DNA of 64,000 nt from Tagaea sp965279565 (lineage in GTDB: Bacteria > Pseudomonadota > Alphaproteobacteria > CACIAM-22H2), in contig OZ257249.1 of assembly GCA_965279565.1 (NCBI GenBank), positions 496,001 through 560,000 of the forward strand, read 5' to 3'. The position numbers were made by a program, and so were the translations under genes. Positions within the stretch are counted from its first letter, which is position 1. Every line of letters starts with the position of its first letter. The notes below the pieces were generated by a model, which had not been told where the DNA came from, did not search any database, and was given only the letters and a program-made list of their open reading frames with translations. This document shows, piece by piece, positions 55,525 through 64,000 of the stretch.

Positions 55525-55611
55525 CGTCGTCCCTTTCGCAGGGCTGGGTTGCACCGCCGGTCCGTCCGGATTGTCTTGACGGGCGGGGCGGAATGGCGAG
55601 AGTCGTTGCTT

Positions 55612-56175
55612 ATGGCAAGAACTGTCAACCCCGCCGACGAGGCGCGTCGTTTCCTCGACGCGCTCGACGAGAAGGCCGAGGGCATCGCCCAGGTCGTCGC
55701 GCACACGAAGGACGACGTCGCAAGGTCGAGCTATTCGGCGTACAAGCGCTTCGCCGACGCGGTCAACGACTTCGACAGCTTCTGCATCCTGATCGAGTAT
55801 CGCATCAAGAAGGTGCCCGACGGCGACGAGCGCACGACGCTGGAAGCGCGCTTCCGCTCCGCGCGCGTGGGCCAGATGGCCCGCCAGCTCAAGACGTCGA
55901 TCGAGCTGATGGCGCTGGTGGCGACCGCCAAGGAACTGCCGCTGGGGGCCAAGGACCTGTTCCTGCGCGAACTGCGCGCGATCTACACGCTGAAGAACGC
56001 GCTCTCGGGTCCGCCCTATTCCGACGGGCTGCAGGGCGAGACCGTCCACGATGTCGAGCTTGCCGAGAAGATCCTGCGCGAGATCATCGAGCGGGCACCC
56101 GCCCTGCTCGACCTGTCGATGTCGCTGGACGCCGAGGGCGAGGATGCCGGCAGCGAGCCGGCCGGCACGAATTAA
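55612..56175 (+). CDS. unknown helical cytoplasmic protein
   Basis: 187 residues, not recognised. All alpha by appearance: VNPADEARRFLDALDEKAEGIAQVV..., TTLEARFRSARVGQMARQLKTSIELM, FLRELRAIYTLKNALSG. No signal or membrane segment. Host-like codon use. The ATG at 55612 is followed by a normal N-terminus. The next gene, a membrane pseudokinase, starts 107 nt further on, with an AT-richer spacer. Confidence 0.65.
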   Translation: MARTVNPADEARRFLDALDEKAEGIAQVVAHTKDDVARSSYSAYKRFADAVNDFDSFCILIEYRIKKVPDGDERTTLEARFRSARVGQMARQLKTSIELMALVATAKELPLGAKDLFLRELRAIYTLKNALSGPPYSDGLQGETVHDVELAEKILREIIERAPALLDLSMSLDAEGEDAGSEPAGTN

Positions 56176-56282
56176 CACAAATATTGGCGTAGAATCGGCT
56201 ATTTTGACCTGACAAGCGCCGCCTTCCGGCGCAAATTGCGCGATCGGCTGCGACACCCGAACTGGAAGAATCTGGACGGCGA

Positions 56283-58310
56283 ATGGCTGAAGGCGGCGAC
56301 AACACTGCAACGCGGGCACCGACGAGTTCGCGCGACGTGCCGCTGGGCGAGCGGTTCAAGATCCGTCCCGGCCAGACCGTCATGGATCTCGCCACGCCGG
56401 CGGCCGAGGCGTTCGTCGCGGTCGACCAGTCACAGCCCGACACTGCCTGCGCGGCCCTGATCGCGCGGCCCGAGCAGCTTCCGCGCGTGTCGGCCTGCGC
56501 GCAGATCAAGGGGCTCACGCATGTGGGGGCGGCCAAGCTGCTCGACCACGGCCCGGTCGAATGGCCGGATGGTACACGCCGCTACGCGATGGTCTACGAG
56601 ACGCCGGCCGGTGCCGCCCTGCTCCGCCGCAACGCGGCGATCGCACCGATCGACGCGCGCATGCTGGTGCGCAACTTCATCTCGCCCGTGGCGCAGATGC
56701 TGGCCGAATATGTGCGCCGCGGCGTGGCGCACCGGTCGATCCGGCCCGACAACGTGTTCTGGTACGATTTCGGCCAGTCCAAGCTGATCGTGGGCCCCTG
56801 CACCGCAGGCCCTCCGGGTGCGCGCCAGCCCGCGCAGTTCGAACCGCTCGAGCTTGCGATCTGCGATGCCTACGGGCGCGGGCCTGGTACCGCCGCCGAC
56901 GACATCTATTCGCTGGGTGCCACGGCGCTGGCCCTCGCGATGGGGCGCTGGCCGATGGCGGATGCCGACGATCCCGCCGTCATCGAGCGGCGCATCGAGG
57001 TCGGCAACTGGGACGCGCTCGCCGGCAAGTACAACCCGCCCTTCGAGCTCTACGATTTCTTCCGCGGCACGCTCGCCGACGATCCGGCTGAGCGCTGGAC
57101 GCTGCCCACGCTGACCAAATGGCTCGACGGCGGCAGGCCGACGCTGCCGCGCATCACCAGTTTTGCCAAGGCGCGCGAGCCGTTCCTGTTCGAGGGCAAG
57201 CTCTACCGCACCGGGCGCGAGATCGCGGTGGCGCTGTCGAAGAATCCTTCGCAGGCCACCGCGGCGATCCGCACCGGCACGCTCGCCGACTGGGTGCGCC
57301 GGGCACTTCCCGACGACATCGCCGCCAAGAAGGTGCAGGCGCTGTCGCTGCCGGAAAGCTCGGCCGGGCGCGACGGCGATCCGGCCCTCGTCGCGCGCAT
57401 CTGCATGGCGCTCGACCCGACCGGACCGATCCACATCTCCGGCATCGCCGTGCGGCCCGACGGCGTGGCGCCCGCACTCGCGCGCGCGTATCTCAGCGCA
57501 CGCGACACGCTGCCGGCCTACGATTCGATGTTCCGCGCGGGCCTGCATCTGGAATGGGTCAGCACGCAGCAGTCGGCGCAGAATCCCGCGACGCGCACCG
57601 CGCGCAAGCTCTCGGCCTACGAGCGTCTGTCGCGCTGGGTGATGGAGCCGGTCCCCGGTTCCGGCCTCGAACGCTGCCTCTACGAACTCGACCAGCGCCT
57701 GCCGTGCCTCTCGCCGCTGTGCATCGACCAGTGGGTCGAATCGCCGGGCGACCTGCTGCCGGCGATCGACGCGGCCATCGCCGACGGCGGCCAGAACGGC
57801 TTCGACCGCCACATCGCCGCCTTCATGGCCGCGCGCGGTGCCGCCGACGAGACGGCACTGAAGGGCCTGATGGGCGGTGCCGCCGACGAGGAGGCGCGCA
57901 TGGCGTCGCTGCGGCTGCTCGCACATCTGCAGGAGACGTATCTGGTCGGCTCGCTGCCCAACCTCGCCGCGCAATGCGCCGTGCTCGTGCGCCCGACGCT
58001 GGAGCAGTTCCAGCGCATCTCGACCAAGGAACTGATCGCGCGCAAGAGCGAGGCCGCCATCGGCCAGGGTGACCTGCAGGGCCTGCTCGGCATCGTCGAC
58101 GACCGCGTGGCGCTGGAAGCCGACAAGAAGGGCTTCGATTCCGCGAAGACCGAATACAGTGCGGCGAGCGAGCGGCTCGGCAAATCCGATCTGGTGCTGC
58201 TCGACCGTGGCCGGCAGGCGACCTATCGCGGGCGCGAGACGGCCACGCTTGCGGCGGGCTCGCTGGCACTCGCGACCTTCTTCGGCGTGCTGGCGGCCTA
58301 CCTGCCATGA
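56283..58310 (+). CDS. membrane-anchored pseudokinase
   Basis: 675 residues. About 20-285 is a protein-kinase-like fold with degenerate motifs: the catalytic loop reads HRSIRPDNVFW (150-160; the catalytic Asp of H-R-D is Ser), the metal-binding D-F-G is replaced (KLIVGP); the literal DFG at 162-164 falls in the loop before. ADDIYSLGATALAL is the helix after the activation segment, intact. Residues 290-640 are an unrecognised helical region, and one membrane helix (LAAGSLALATFFGVLAAYL) ends the protein. So the N-terminal body is cytoplasmic. Overlaps the next membrane-protein gene by ATGA. Confidence 0.75.
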   Translation: MAEGGDNTATRAPTSSRDVPLGERFKIRPGQTVMDLATPAAEAFVAVDQSQPDTACAALIARPEQLPRVSACAQIKGLTHVGAAKLLDHGPVEWPDGTRRYAMVYETPAGAALLRRNAAIAPIDARMLVRNFISPVAQMLAEYVRRGVAHRSIRPDNVFWYDFGQSKLIVGPCTAGPPGARQPAQFEPLELAICDAYGRGPGTAADDIYSLGATALALAMGRWPMADADDPAVIERRIEVGNWDALAGKYNPPFELYDFFRGTLADDPAERWTLPTLTKWLDGGRPTLPRITSFAKAREPFLFEGKLYRTGREIAVALSKNPSQATAAIRTGTLADWVRRALPDDIAAKKVQALSLPESSAGRDGDPALVARICMALDPTGPIHISGIAVRPDGVAPALARAYLSARDTLPAYDSMFRAGLHLEWVSTQQSAQNPATRTARKLSAYERLSRWVMEPVPGSGLERCLYELDQRLPCLSPLCIDQWVESPGDLLPAIDAAIADGGQNGFDRHIAAFMAARGAADETALKGLMGGAADEEARMASLRLLAHLQETYLVGSLPNLAAQCAVLVRPTLEQFQRISTKELIARKSEAAIGQGDLQGLLGIVDDRVALEADKKGFDSAKTEYSAASERLGKSDLVLLDRGRQATYRGRETATLAAGSLALATFFGVLAAYLP

Positions 58311-58819
58311 AGCGCGGTGCAAACGACATGATGGCACGCGCCCAGCAGCGCTCGCGAAGCTGGGCCAAGCGGCTGGCACCCGCGGCATGGCTGCTGGCGG
58401 CAACGTCGTCGATCCTCGTCCTCGTGATGTGGCCGATGACGGCGATCTATCTCGCCATCGCCAGCCTGCCCACGCTCGCCATGGCGCTGGTCGACGACGA
58501 TCCGGAACGGCGCGGCACGCTGTGCGTGGGCGCGCTCAATTTCGCGGGCAGCCTGCCCTTCGCGCTGCTGTCGATGGGCGGCGGGCTCAAATACGTCCCG
58601 CTGACCTGGGGGGCCGCCTATATCTACGCGTATCTGGGCGCGGTGATCGGCGGCGTGCTCTATTTCAGCATCCCGTTCGTGCTGCGGCGCATCGTGCGCG
58701 TGGAGGAGGAGGGCGAAAAACGCCGTCTTTCCGAGCGCCAGGAAGCGCTCGTCGAGGAATGGGGTGCCAACGTCTCGAGCGTGAAGCTCGATTTCAGCCG
58801 CAGCGACGAGATCCGCTAG
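58307..58819 (+). CDS. membrane protein partner of the pseudokinase
   Basis: 170 residues, about four membrane helices (about 25-44, 47-60, 75-92, 102-124), ending in a charged cytoplasmic tail (EEEGEKRRLSERQEALVEEWGANVSS). Not recognised. Its ATG overlaps the stop of the pseudokinase gene, so the two are made together. Confidence 0.65.
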   Translation: MKRGANDMMARAQQRSRSWAKRLAPAAWLLAATSSILVLVMWPMTAIYLAIASLPTLAMALVDDDPERRGTLCVGALNFAGSLPFALLSMGGGLKYVPLTWGAAYIYAYLGAVIGGVLYFSIPFVLRRIVRVEEEGEKRRLSERQEALVEEWGANVSSVKLDFSRSDEIR

Positions 58820-58846
58820 ACGGCATCAACGGGAGGAAGTTTCGGA

Positions 58847-59599
58847 ATGTCCGGCAAGCAGAAGAAGATCGCAATGGTGACGGGTGCGGGTTCCGGCGTG
58901 GGGCGCGCGGTCGCCGTATCGCTCGACGAGGCGGGCTTCAGCCTTGTACTGGTCGGCCGGCGCGCCGACGCGCTCGACACGACGAAAGCGCTGCTGAAGG
59001 GCGAGGCGATCTCGGTGCCCACCGACGTGACCGACGACGCGGCCGTCGACAAGCTGTTCGCGACGGTCAAGGCGAAGTTCGGCCGGCTCGACTTCCTGTT
59101 CAACAACGCCGGTGCGGGCCTGCCGGCGACGTCGATCGAGGACGTGACGCCCGCGCAGTGGCGCTCGATCGTCGACGTCAACCTGAACGGCATGTTCTAT
59201 TGCACGCGCGCGGCCTTCCTGATGATGAAGGCGCAGTCGCCGCAGGGCGGGCGCATCGTCAACAACGGCTCGATCTCGGCCCACGTGCCGCGCCCGGGCT
59301 CGGCCGCCTACACCGCGACCAAGCATGCGGTCACGGGCCTGACGCGTTCGACGTCACTCGACGGGCGCAAGTACGACATCGCCTGCGGCCAGGTCGACAT
59401 CGGCAACGCCGCGACCGAGATGACCGCGCGCATGGCCAAGGGCGTGCCGCAGGCCAACGGCACGATGGCCGTCGAGCCGACGATGGCGGCCGACAACGTG
59501 GGCAAGACCGTGGCGCTGATGGCGAGCCTGCCGCTCGACGCGAACATCCAGTTCGTCACCGTGATGGCGACGAAGATGCCGTTCATCGGCCGCGGCTAG
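58847..59599 (+). CDS. short-chain dehydrogenase/reductase
   Basis: 250 residues, classical SDR. NAD(P) site TGAGSGVGRAVA (12-23), NNAGAG, catalytic Ser in NNGSISA, Tyr and Lys in YTATK. Substrate unknown. GGAGG 8 nt before the ATG. Its TAG shares CTAG with the convergent DUF3095 gene. Confidence 0.9.
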   Translation: MSGKQKKIAMVTGAGSGVGRAVAVSLDEAGFSLVLVGRRADALDTTKALLKGEAISVPTDVTDDAAVDKLFATVKAKFGRLDFLFNNAGAGLPATSIEDVTPAQWRSIVDVNLNGMFYCTRAAFLMMKAQSPQGGRIVNNGSISAHVPRPGSAAYTATKHAVTGLTRSTSLDGRKYDIACGQVDIGNAATEMTARMAKGVPQANGTMAVEPTMAADNVGKTVALMASLPLDANIQFVTVMATKMPFIGRG

Positions 59600-60744
59600 G
59601 CTGCGGTTCGGCTCTTCGCCTTCATGACTTCGGCGGCGCGCCAGAATCCCAGGCCCGCCCCGTCGACGAAATGCACGTGCCGGTCGGCCATGAAATCGCC
59701 GACCAGGCACGTGATCGTCGTGGAATCCGCGCGCGCGGTGCCGTAGCGGATTCGTCCCGCGTTCTCTTCCGCGGCGAGCAGCGCTTCGATGCGCGCCGCC
59801 TCGTCGTCGGTCACGTCGAGCACGAGACGCGGGCCGCCCGCGGCCTTGCGGTAGTCCGAGCGTTCGGCCATGCCACGCCGGTAGAGCCCGACATCGATCT
59901 TGCCGAGCTTGCCGCCGAGAAGATGGCCAAGGCCGATCAGCATCGATCCCGCGATCGCGGTGACGACGCGCAGGATTCGCCTGCCGCGCGGCTGGGCCTT
60001 CGCCTCCAGCCACAGCGAACGGAATCCCGGCAGGCTCTTGGGTTCGAGCCGGCTGCCGTCGCCGAGCGGGGCTGCCTCGCGCGTGGGCACGATCGCGTCG
60101 ATCGCGGCCAGCAGCCGGCCGAGCGTAGCAAGCCCCGCCGCCCCCGCCTCGGTCGGATCGGCGATCACGCAAAGGATGGCGCCGCGGCGCGCGGGCACCG
60201 GCCGCCAGCGGCACGACAGGCCTTCGAGGCCGGGCAGCGGGCCTTCCTTCGCCGGCACGTGCCATTTCCTGTCGGCCTTGACCCACGCGTCGGCCGCGAC
60301 GACGCCGTCGCCAAGGAACAGGCCGAACGCGTTGTCGTCGCCGAAATCCTGCAGGGCCGCGAACACGTCGAACCCGGCCTCGCGCAGCGCCGACACGGGT
60401 ACGAGTCCGACGCGAAGCTCGATGCCGTACTCCGCCATCGCCCAGTGCGCGAGTGCGCCAAGTGCGGCCTTCGTCTGGTCCATGCGTTCGGGCGGCACGG
60501 CCGCGATGGCGCCGTCGCCGCCGAACTGGCAGGCGACGACGTCGCCCTCGCGGCGCACCGCCTCGCCGAGGACCGCGACGGCCCCGCCAGCGACGAAATT
60601 GACGTCGCGGTCGCGTCCGGCGGCGGCGAGCTTCGTGCTGCCCGTGACGTCGGCGACCGCGAGATACCAGTCGCCGGCCAGACGCGCGTAATGGCCAGGA
60701 TCGACCCCGTGGCGGGCGAAGTCCGAGATGCTCGGCAAGTCCAT
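59596..60744 (-). CDS. DUF3095 family protein
   Basis: 382 residues. YLAVADVTGSTKLAAAGRDRDVNFVAGGAVAVL and CQFGGDGAIAAVPP fit DUF3095, which has a cyclase-like arrangement of an early Asp and a GGDG. A membrane helix or helical pair lies near 260-280 (ILRVVTAIAGSMLIGLGHLLGG). C-terminal part has FVDGAGLGFWRAAEVMKAK. Role unknown; nucleotide-related chemistry is possible. Confidence 0.78.
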   Translation of the reverse strand: MDLPSISDFARHGVDPGHYARLAGDWYLAVADVTGSTKLAAAGRDRDVNFVAGGAVAVLGEAVRREGDVVACQFGGDGAIAAVPPERMDQTKAALGALAHWAMAEYGIELRVGLVPVSALREAGFDVFAALQDFGDDNAFGLFLGDGVVAADAWVKADRKWHVPAKEGPLPGLEGLSCRWRPVPARRGAILCVIADPTEAGAAGLATLGRLLAAIDAIVPTREAAPLGDGSRLEPKSLPGFRSLWLEAKAQPRGRRILRVVTAIAGSMLIGLGHLLGGKLGKIDVGLYRRGMAERSDYRKAAGGPRLVLDVTDDEAARIEALLAAEENAGRIRYGTARADSTTITCLVGDFMADRHVHFVDGAGLGFWRAAEVMKAKSRTAA

Positions 60745-60813
60745 GACGCGATCCTATCCCAGCCGACCTATGTCATACACTTTTGTTAATATTTGTATGT
60801 CAGGCTGGCCGCA

Positions 60814-61377
60814 ATGGCCGGCAAACGTCCTGAAAATGTCGATCTGGCGCCGACTTACGATCGCATGGCGATTCCCTCGCCGCGCGCCCGCACCCTGTTC
60901 GACTGGTGGGCCGCCCTGCTTGCCGGGCGCGCGATGCCGGTGCGCGGCGACTTCCTCGCCGAAGAACTCGCCCCGTGGTGGCCCGACCTGATCCTCTATG
61001 AAGCCGTGCCCGCCGAAGGTGCCAGCCGGTTCCGCTTCCGCGTCCACGGCGCCAACGCCGTGACGTCCGACGGCGGGAATTTCACCGGACGCTACCTCGA
61101 CGAGGTGATACCGGCGCATCTCGCCACGCCGATCCTCAGTTGCTACCGCGCGGTCGAACGCCGGCAACTGCCGCTCTATTCGCAGGGCCACTGGCGCAGC
61201 GCGCAGGATTACGTCGTCGGGTTCGAGCGGCTGATCCTGCCGTTCGGCGCCGACAGGCTCGAACACGCGCTCGCACTCCTCGTGCGCCACGAGGCCCCGC
61301 GCCCCGGCCGCGAAGACGGCGCACTCGCGGGGCCGACGCCTTTCATCGACGACATGCTCGTCTTCGTTGCACCGTGA
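60814..61377 (+). CDS. PAS_5-like domain protein
   Basis: 187 residues from the ATG at 60814; TTG at 60793 less likely. FDWWAALLAGRAMPVRGDF then ILYEAVPAEGASRFRFRVHGANAVTSDG and a C-terminal VGFERLILPFGADRLEHALALL follow the PAS_5 pattern (W-x7-G-x-P-x-R and F-R-x-x-G). Soluble, no output domain. Same family as the partial gene at 1-501. Confidence 0.75.
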   Translation: MAGKRPENVDLAPTYDRMAIPSPRARTLFDWWAALLAGRAMPVRGDFLAEELAPWWPDLILYEAVPAEGASRFRFRVHGANAVTSDGGNFTGRYLDEVIPAHLATPILSCYRAVERRQLPLYSQGHWRSAQDYVVGFERLILPFGADRLEHALALLVRHEAPRPGREDGALAGPTPFIDDMLVFVAP

Positions 61378-61391
61378 TAGGATGGCCGGAA

Positions 61392-61412
61392 CGGCCGTAA
61401 AAAAGACGGCCG
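61392..61412 (+). promoter_or_regulatory. hairpin before small Cys-protein gene
   Basis: CGGCCGT, AAAAAAG loop, ACGGCCG: 7-bp arms. It lies between the PAS gene and the next ATG, 4 nt before GGGAGG. May act as a stem controlling the small gene or as a weak terminator. Confidence 0.35.
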
Positions 61413-61428
61413 GAAGGGAGGACGCGCC

Positions 61429-61641
61429 ATGAAGCAAGCCGCGACGCAGCGCTGTTCCAACTGTCTCTACTGGTTGCCGCCCGCCACGCCGAAGCCCACG
61501 GGCGAAAGCGGCACGGCCTTTCTCGGCCTGTGCCGGCGCTATCCGCCCGTCCCGGTCTGGACCTCCATGCGCATCAACAGCGCCACCGCATCGTCCTACG
61601 ACAGCGACTGGTGCGGCGAATGGCACAACGCCGCAGGTTGA
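61429..61641 (+). CDS. small cysteine-containing protein
   Basis: 70 residues with four Cys: CSNCLYW (9, 12), GLCRRYPP (about 35), DWCGEW (about 62). The spacing suggests one zinc or iron site. Strong ribosome site GGGAGG 10 nt upstream of the ATG. Not recognised. Lies between the PAS protein and a sensor kinase. Confidence 0.7.
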   Translation: MKQAATQRCSNCLYWLPPATPKPTGESGTAFLGLCRRYPPVPVWTSMRINSATASSYDSDWCGEWHNAAG

Positions 61642-61741
61642 CCCGCGATCCTGTGCAATTTGCGAATGGTGCCGGTTAACCGTGGGTTAGAGATTTGTAG
61701 TCCAGTCTCCTACAAAATTTGACAGGGCAGCCGGAAGGCAG

Positions 61742-63547
<1,806 letters not shown>

Positions 63548-63562
63548 CACCCGGGGGAACGC

Positions 63563-64000
63563 ATGAAGCCGCACGAACCGCCGCACCTGAAGGCGCCGCC
63601 CCTTGCCTGCGACTGCGCGATCCATGTCTACGACGCGACCGCCTCCGTCGCCCCCACGGCGGTCGCGAAGCCGCCGGTCTGGGCCGATGCGGCCGCCTAC
63701 GACGCCGTCCGCCGCCGGCTGGGAACGTCGCGCGTCGTCATCGTCCAGCCGACGGCTTACGGGCGCGACAATTCCGTCACGCTCGACGGCGTGGCGAAGC
63801 TGGGCGCCGACCGGTCGCGCGCGATCGTCGTGGTCGACGCGAATGTCGGCGAAGCCGAACTCGGCACGATGGCCGCGCGCGGGGCCTGCGGCGTGCGATT
63901 CCACATGTTGGCCGGCGGATTCCTCCGGTGGGACGATCTGGGCGAAATCGCCGCGCGCATCGCACCGCTGGGCTGGCACGTGCAGCTGCAGATGGACGGC
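63563..64000 (+). CDS. amidohydrolase, partial (3' end outside window)
   Basis: 146 residues visible. Starts MKPHEPPHLKAPPLACDCAIHVYD; the D-x-x-x-H metal segment (CDCAIHVYD) and RVVIVQPTAYGRDNSV, then GACGVRFHMLAGGFL fit the 2-pyrone-4,6-dicarboxylate-hydrolase-like amidohydrolase group. GGGGGAA 8 nt before the ATG. It follows the kinase gene by 15 nt. Confidence 0.8.
   Translation, partial: MKPHEPPHLKAPPLACDCAIHVYDATASVAPTAVAKPPVWADAAAYDAVRRRLGTSRVVIVQPTAYGRDNSVTLDGVAKLGADRSRAIVVVDANVGEAELGTMAARGACGVRFHMLAGGFLRWDDLGEIAARIAPLGWHVQLQMDG

Noticed and set aside
56766..56774. literal DFG motif of an active kinase at residues 162-164
   Set aside because: It is too close to the catalytic loop; the true position reads VGP, and the catalytic Asp is Ser.

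Overview
This window looks like chromosomal DNA from a high-GC alphaproteobacterium, probably near the Rhodospirillales; I cannot name a genus. Pointers are the lptC-lptA-lptB-rpoN-hpf-ptsN order, a DUF1150 gene beside an IbpA-type Hsp20, ExoD and PAS_5-type proteins, and uniform GC-rich coding throughout except one insert. There is no rRNA, prophage, insertion sequence or CRISPR array. One tRNA (Leu, CAG) is present. Genes are densely packed, with many ATGA/TGATG overlaps.

Layout. 1-9.6 kb (minus strand): PAS_5-like gene (cut by the edge), pheT, pheS, rplT, rpmI; a cold-shock gene on plus; a GH9-like lipoprotein; infC, which must start at an AUU codon; two glycosyltransferases. 9.6-13.0 kb: an ABHD10-like hydrolase, then an AT-rich 1.6-kb insert with one unknown 504-aa gene, lying between a displaced 3' end and the rebuilt 3' end of an SDR-type gene. 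13-17.8 kb: TPR protein, pentapeptide-repeat protein, small membrane protein, GST, ExoD and a VTT-domain protein. 17.8-23.9 kb: glutamate synthase gltD-gltB. 24-28 kb: orphan peptide-binding protein, membrane cyclic-nucleotide-binding protein, NDUFA9-like reductase, tRNA-Leu, short RNase D. 28-34.7 kb: kdsD, lptC, lptA, lptB, rpoN, hpf, ptsN (lipopolysaccharide supply and export, then nitrogen-type regulation). 34.7-36.4 kb: GNAT, DUF1150, Hsp20 behind a ROSE-like RNA thermometer. 36.4-40 kb: NodU/CmcH carbamoyltransferase with DUF5989, SxtJ-like and SGNH-hydrolase partners. 40-42.7 kb: a two-component system divergent from a Spy/CpxP-like gene, an arrangement like Cpx. 42.7-51.1 kb: sugar nucleotidyltransferase, Nudix, gpmI, EnvC-like, CtpA, divergent polysaccharide deacetylase, RppH, ABC ATPase. 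51.1-55.5 kb (minus): iron-type ABC permease and binding protein, ferritin-like protein, AlaX editing protein. 55.6-64 kb: unknown gene, membrane pseudokinase plus partner, SDR, DUF3095, PAS_5 protein, small Cys protein, sensor kinase, start of an amidohydrolase.

Most notable: (i) the 10.4-12.15 kb insert that replaces the end of a protein gene without any visible recombinase; (ii) an intrinsic terminator 25 nt upstream of pheS with a possible competing hairpin; (iii) the ROSE-like thermometer before hsp20; (iv) the Cpx-like three-gene unit with a 7-bp inverted repeat; (v) the pseudokinase/membrane-protein pair; (vi) four tail-to-tail gene ends in which both stop codons share one CTAG. The last point supports reading the insert as a recent event, because one of the four CTAG sites belongs to the displaced SDR end.
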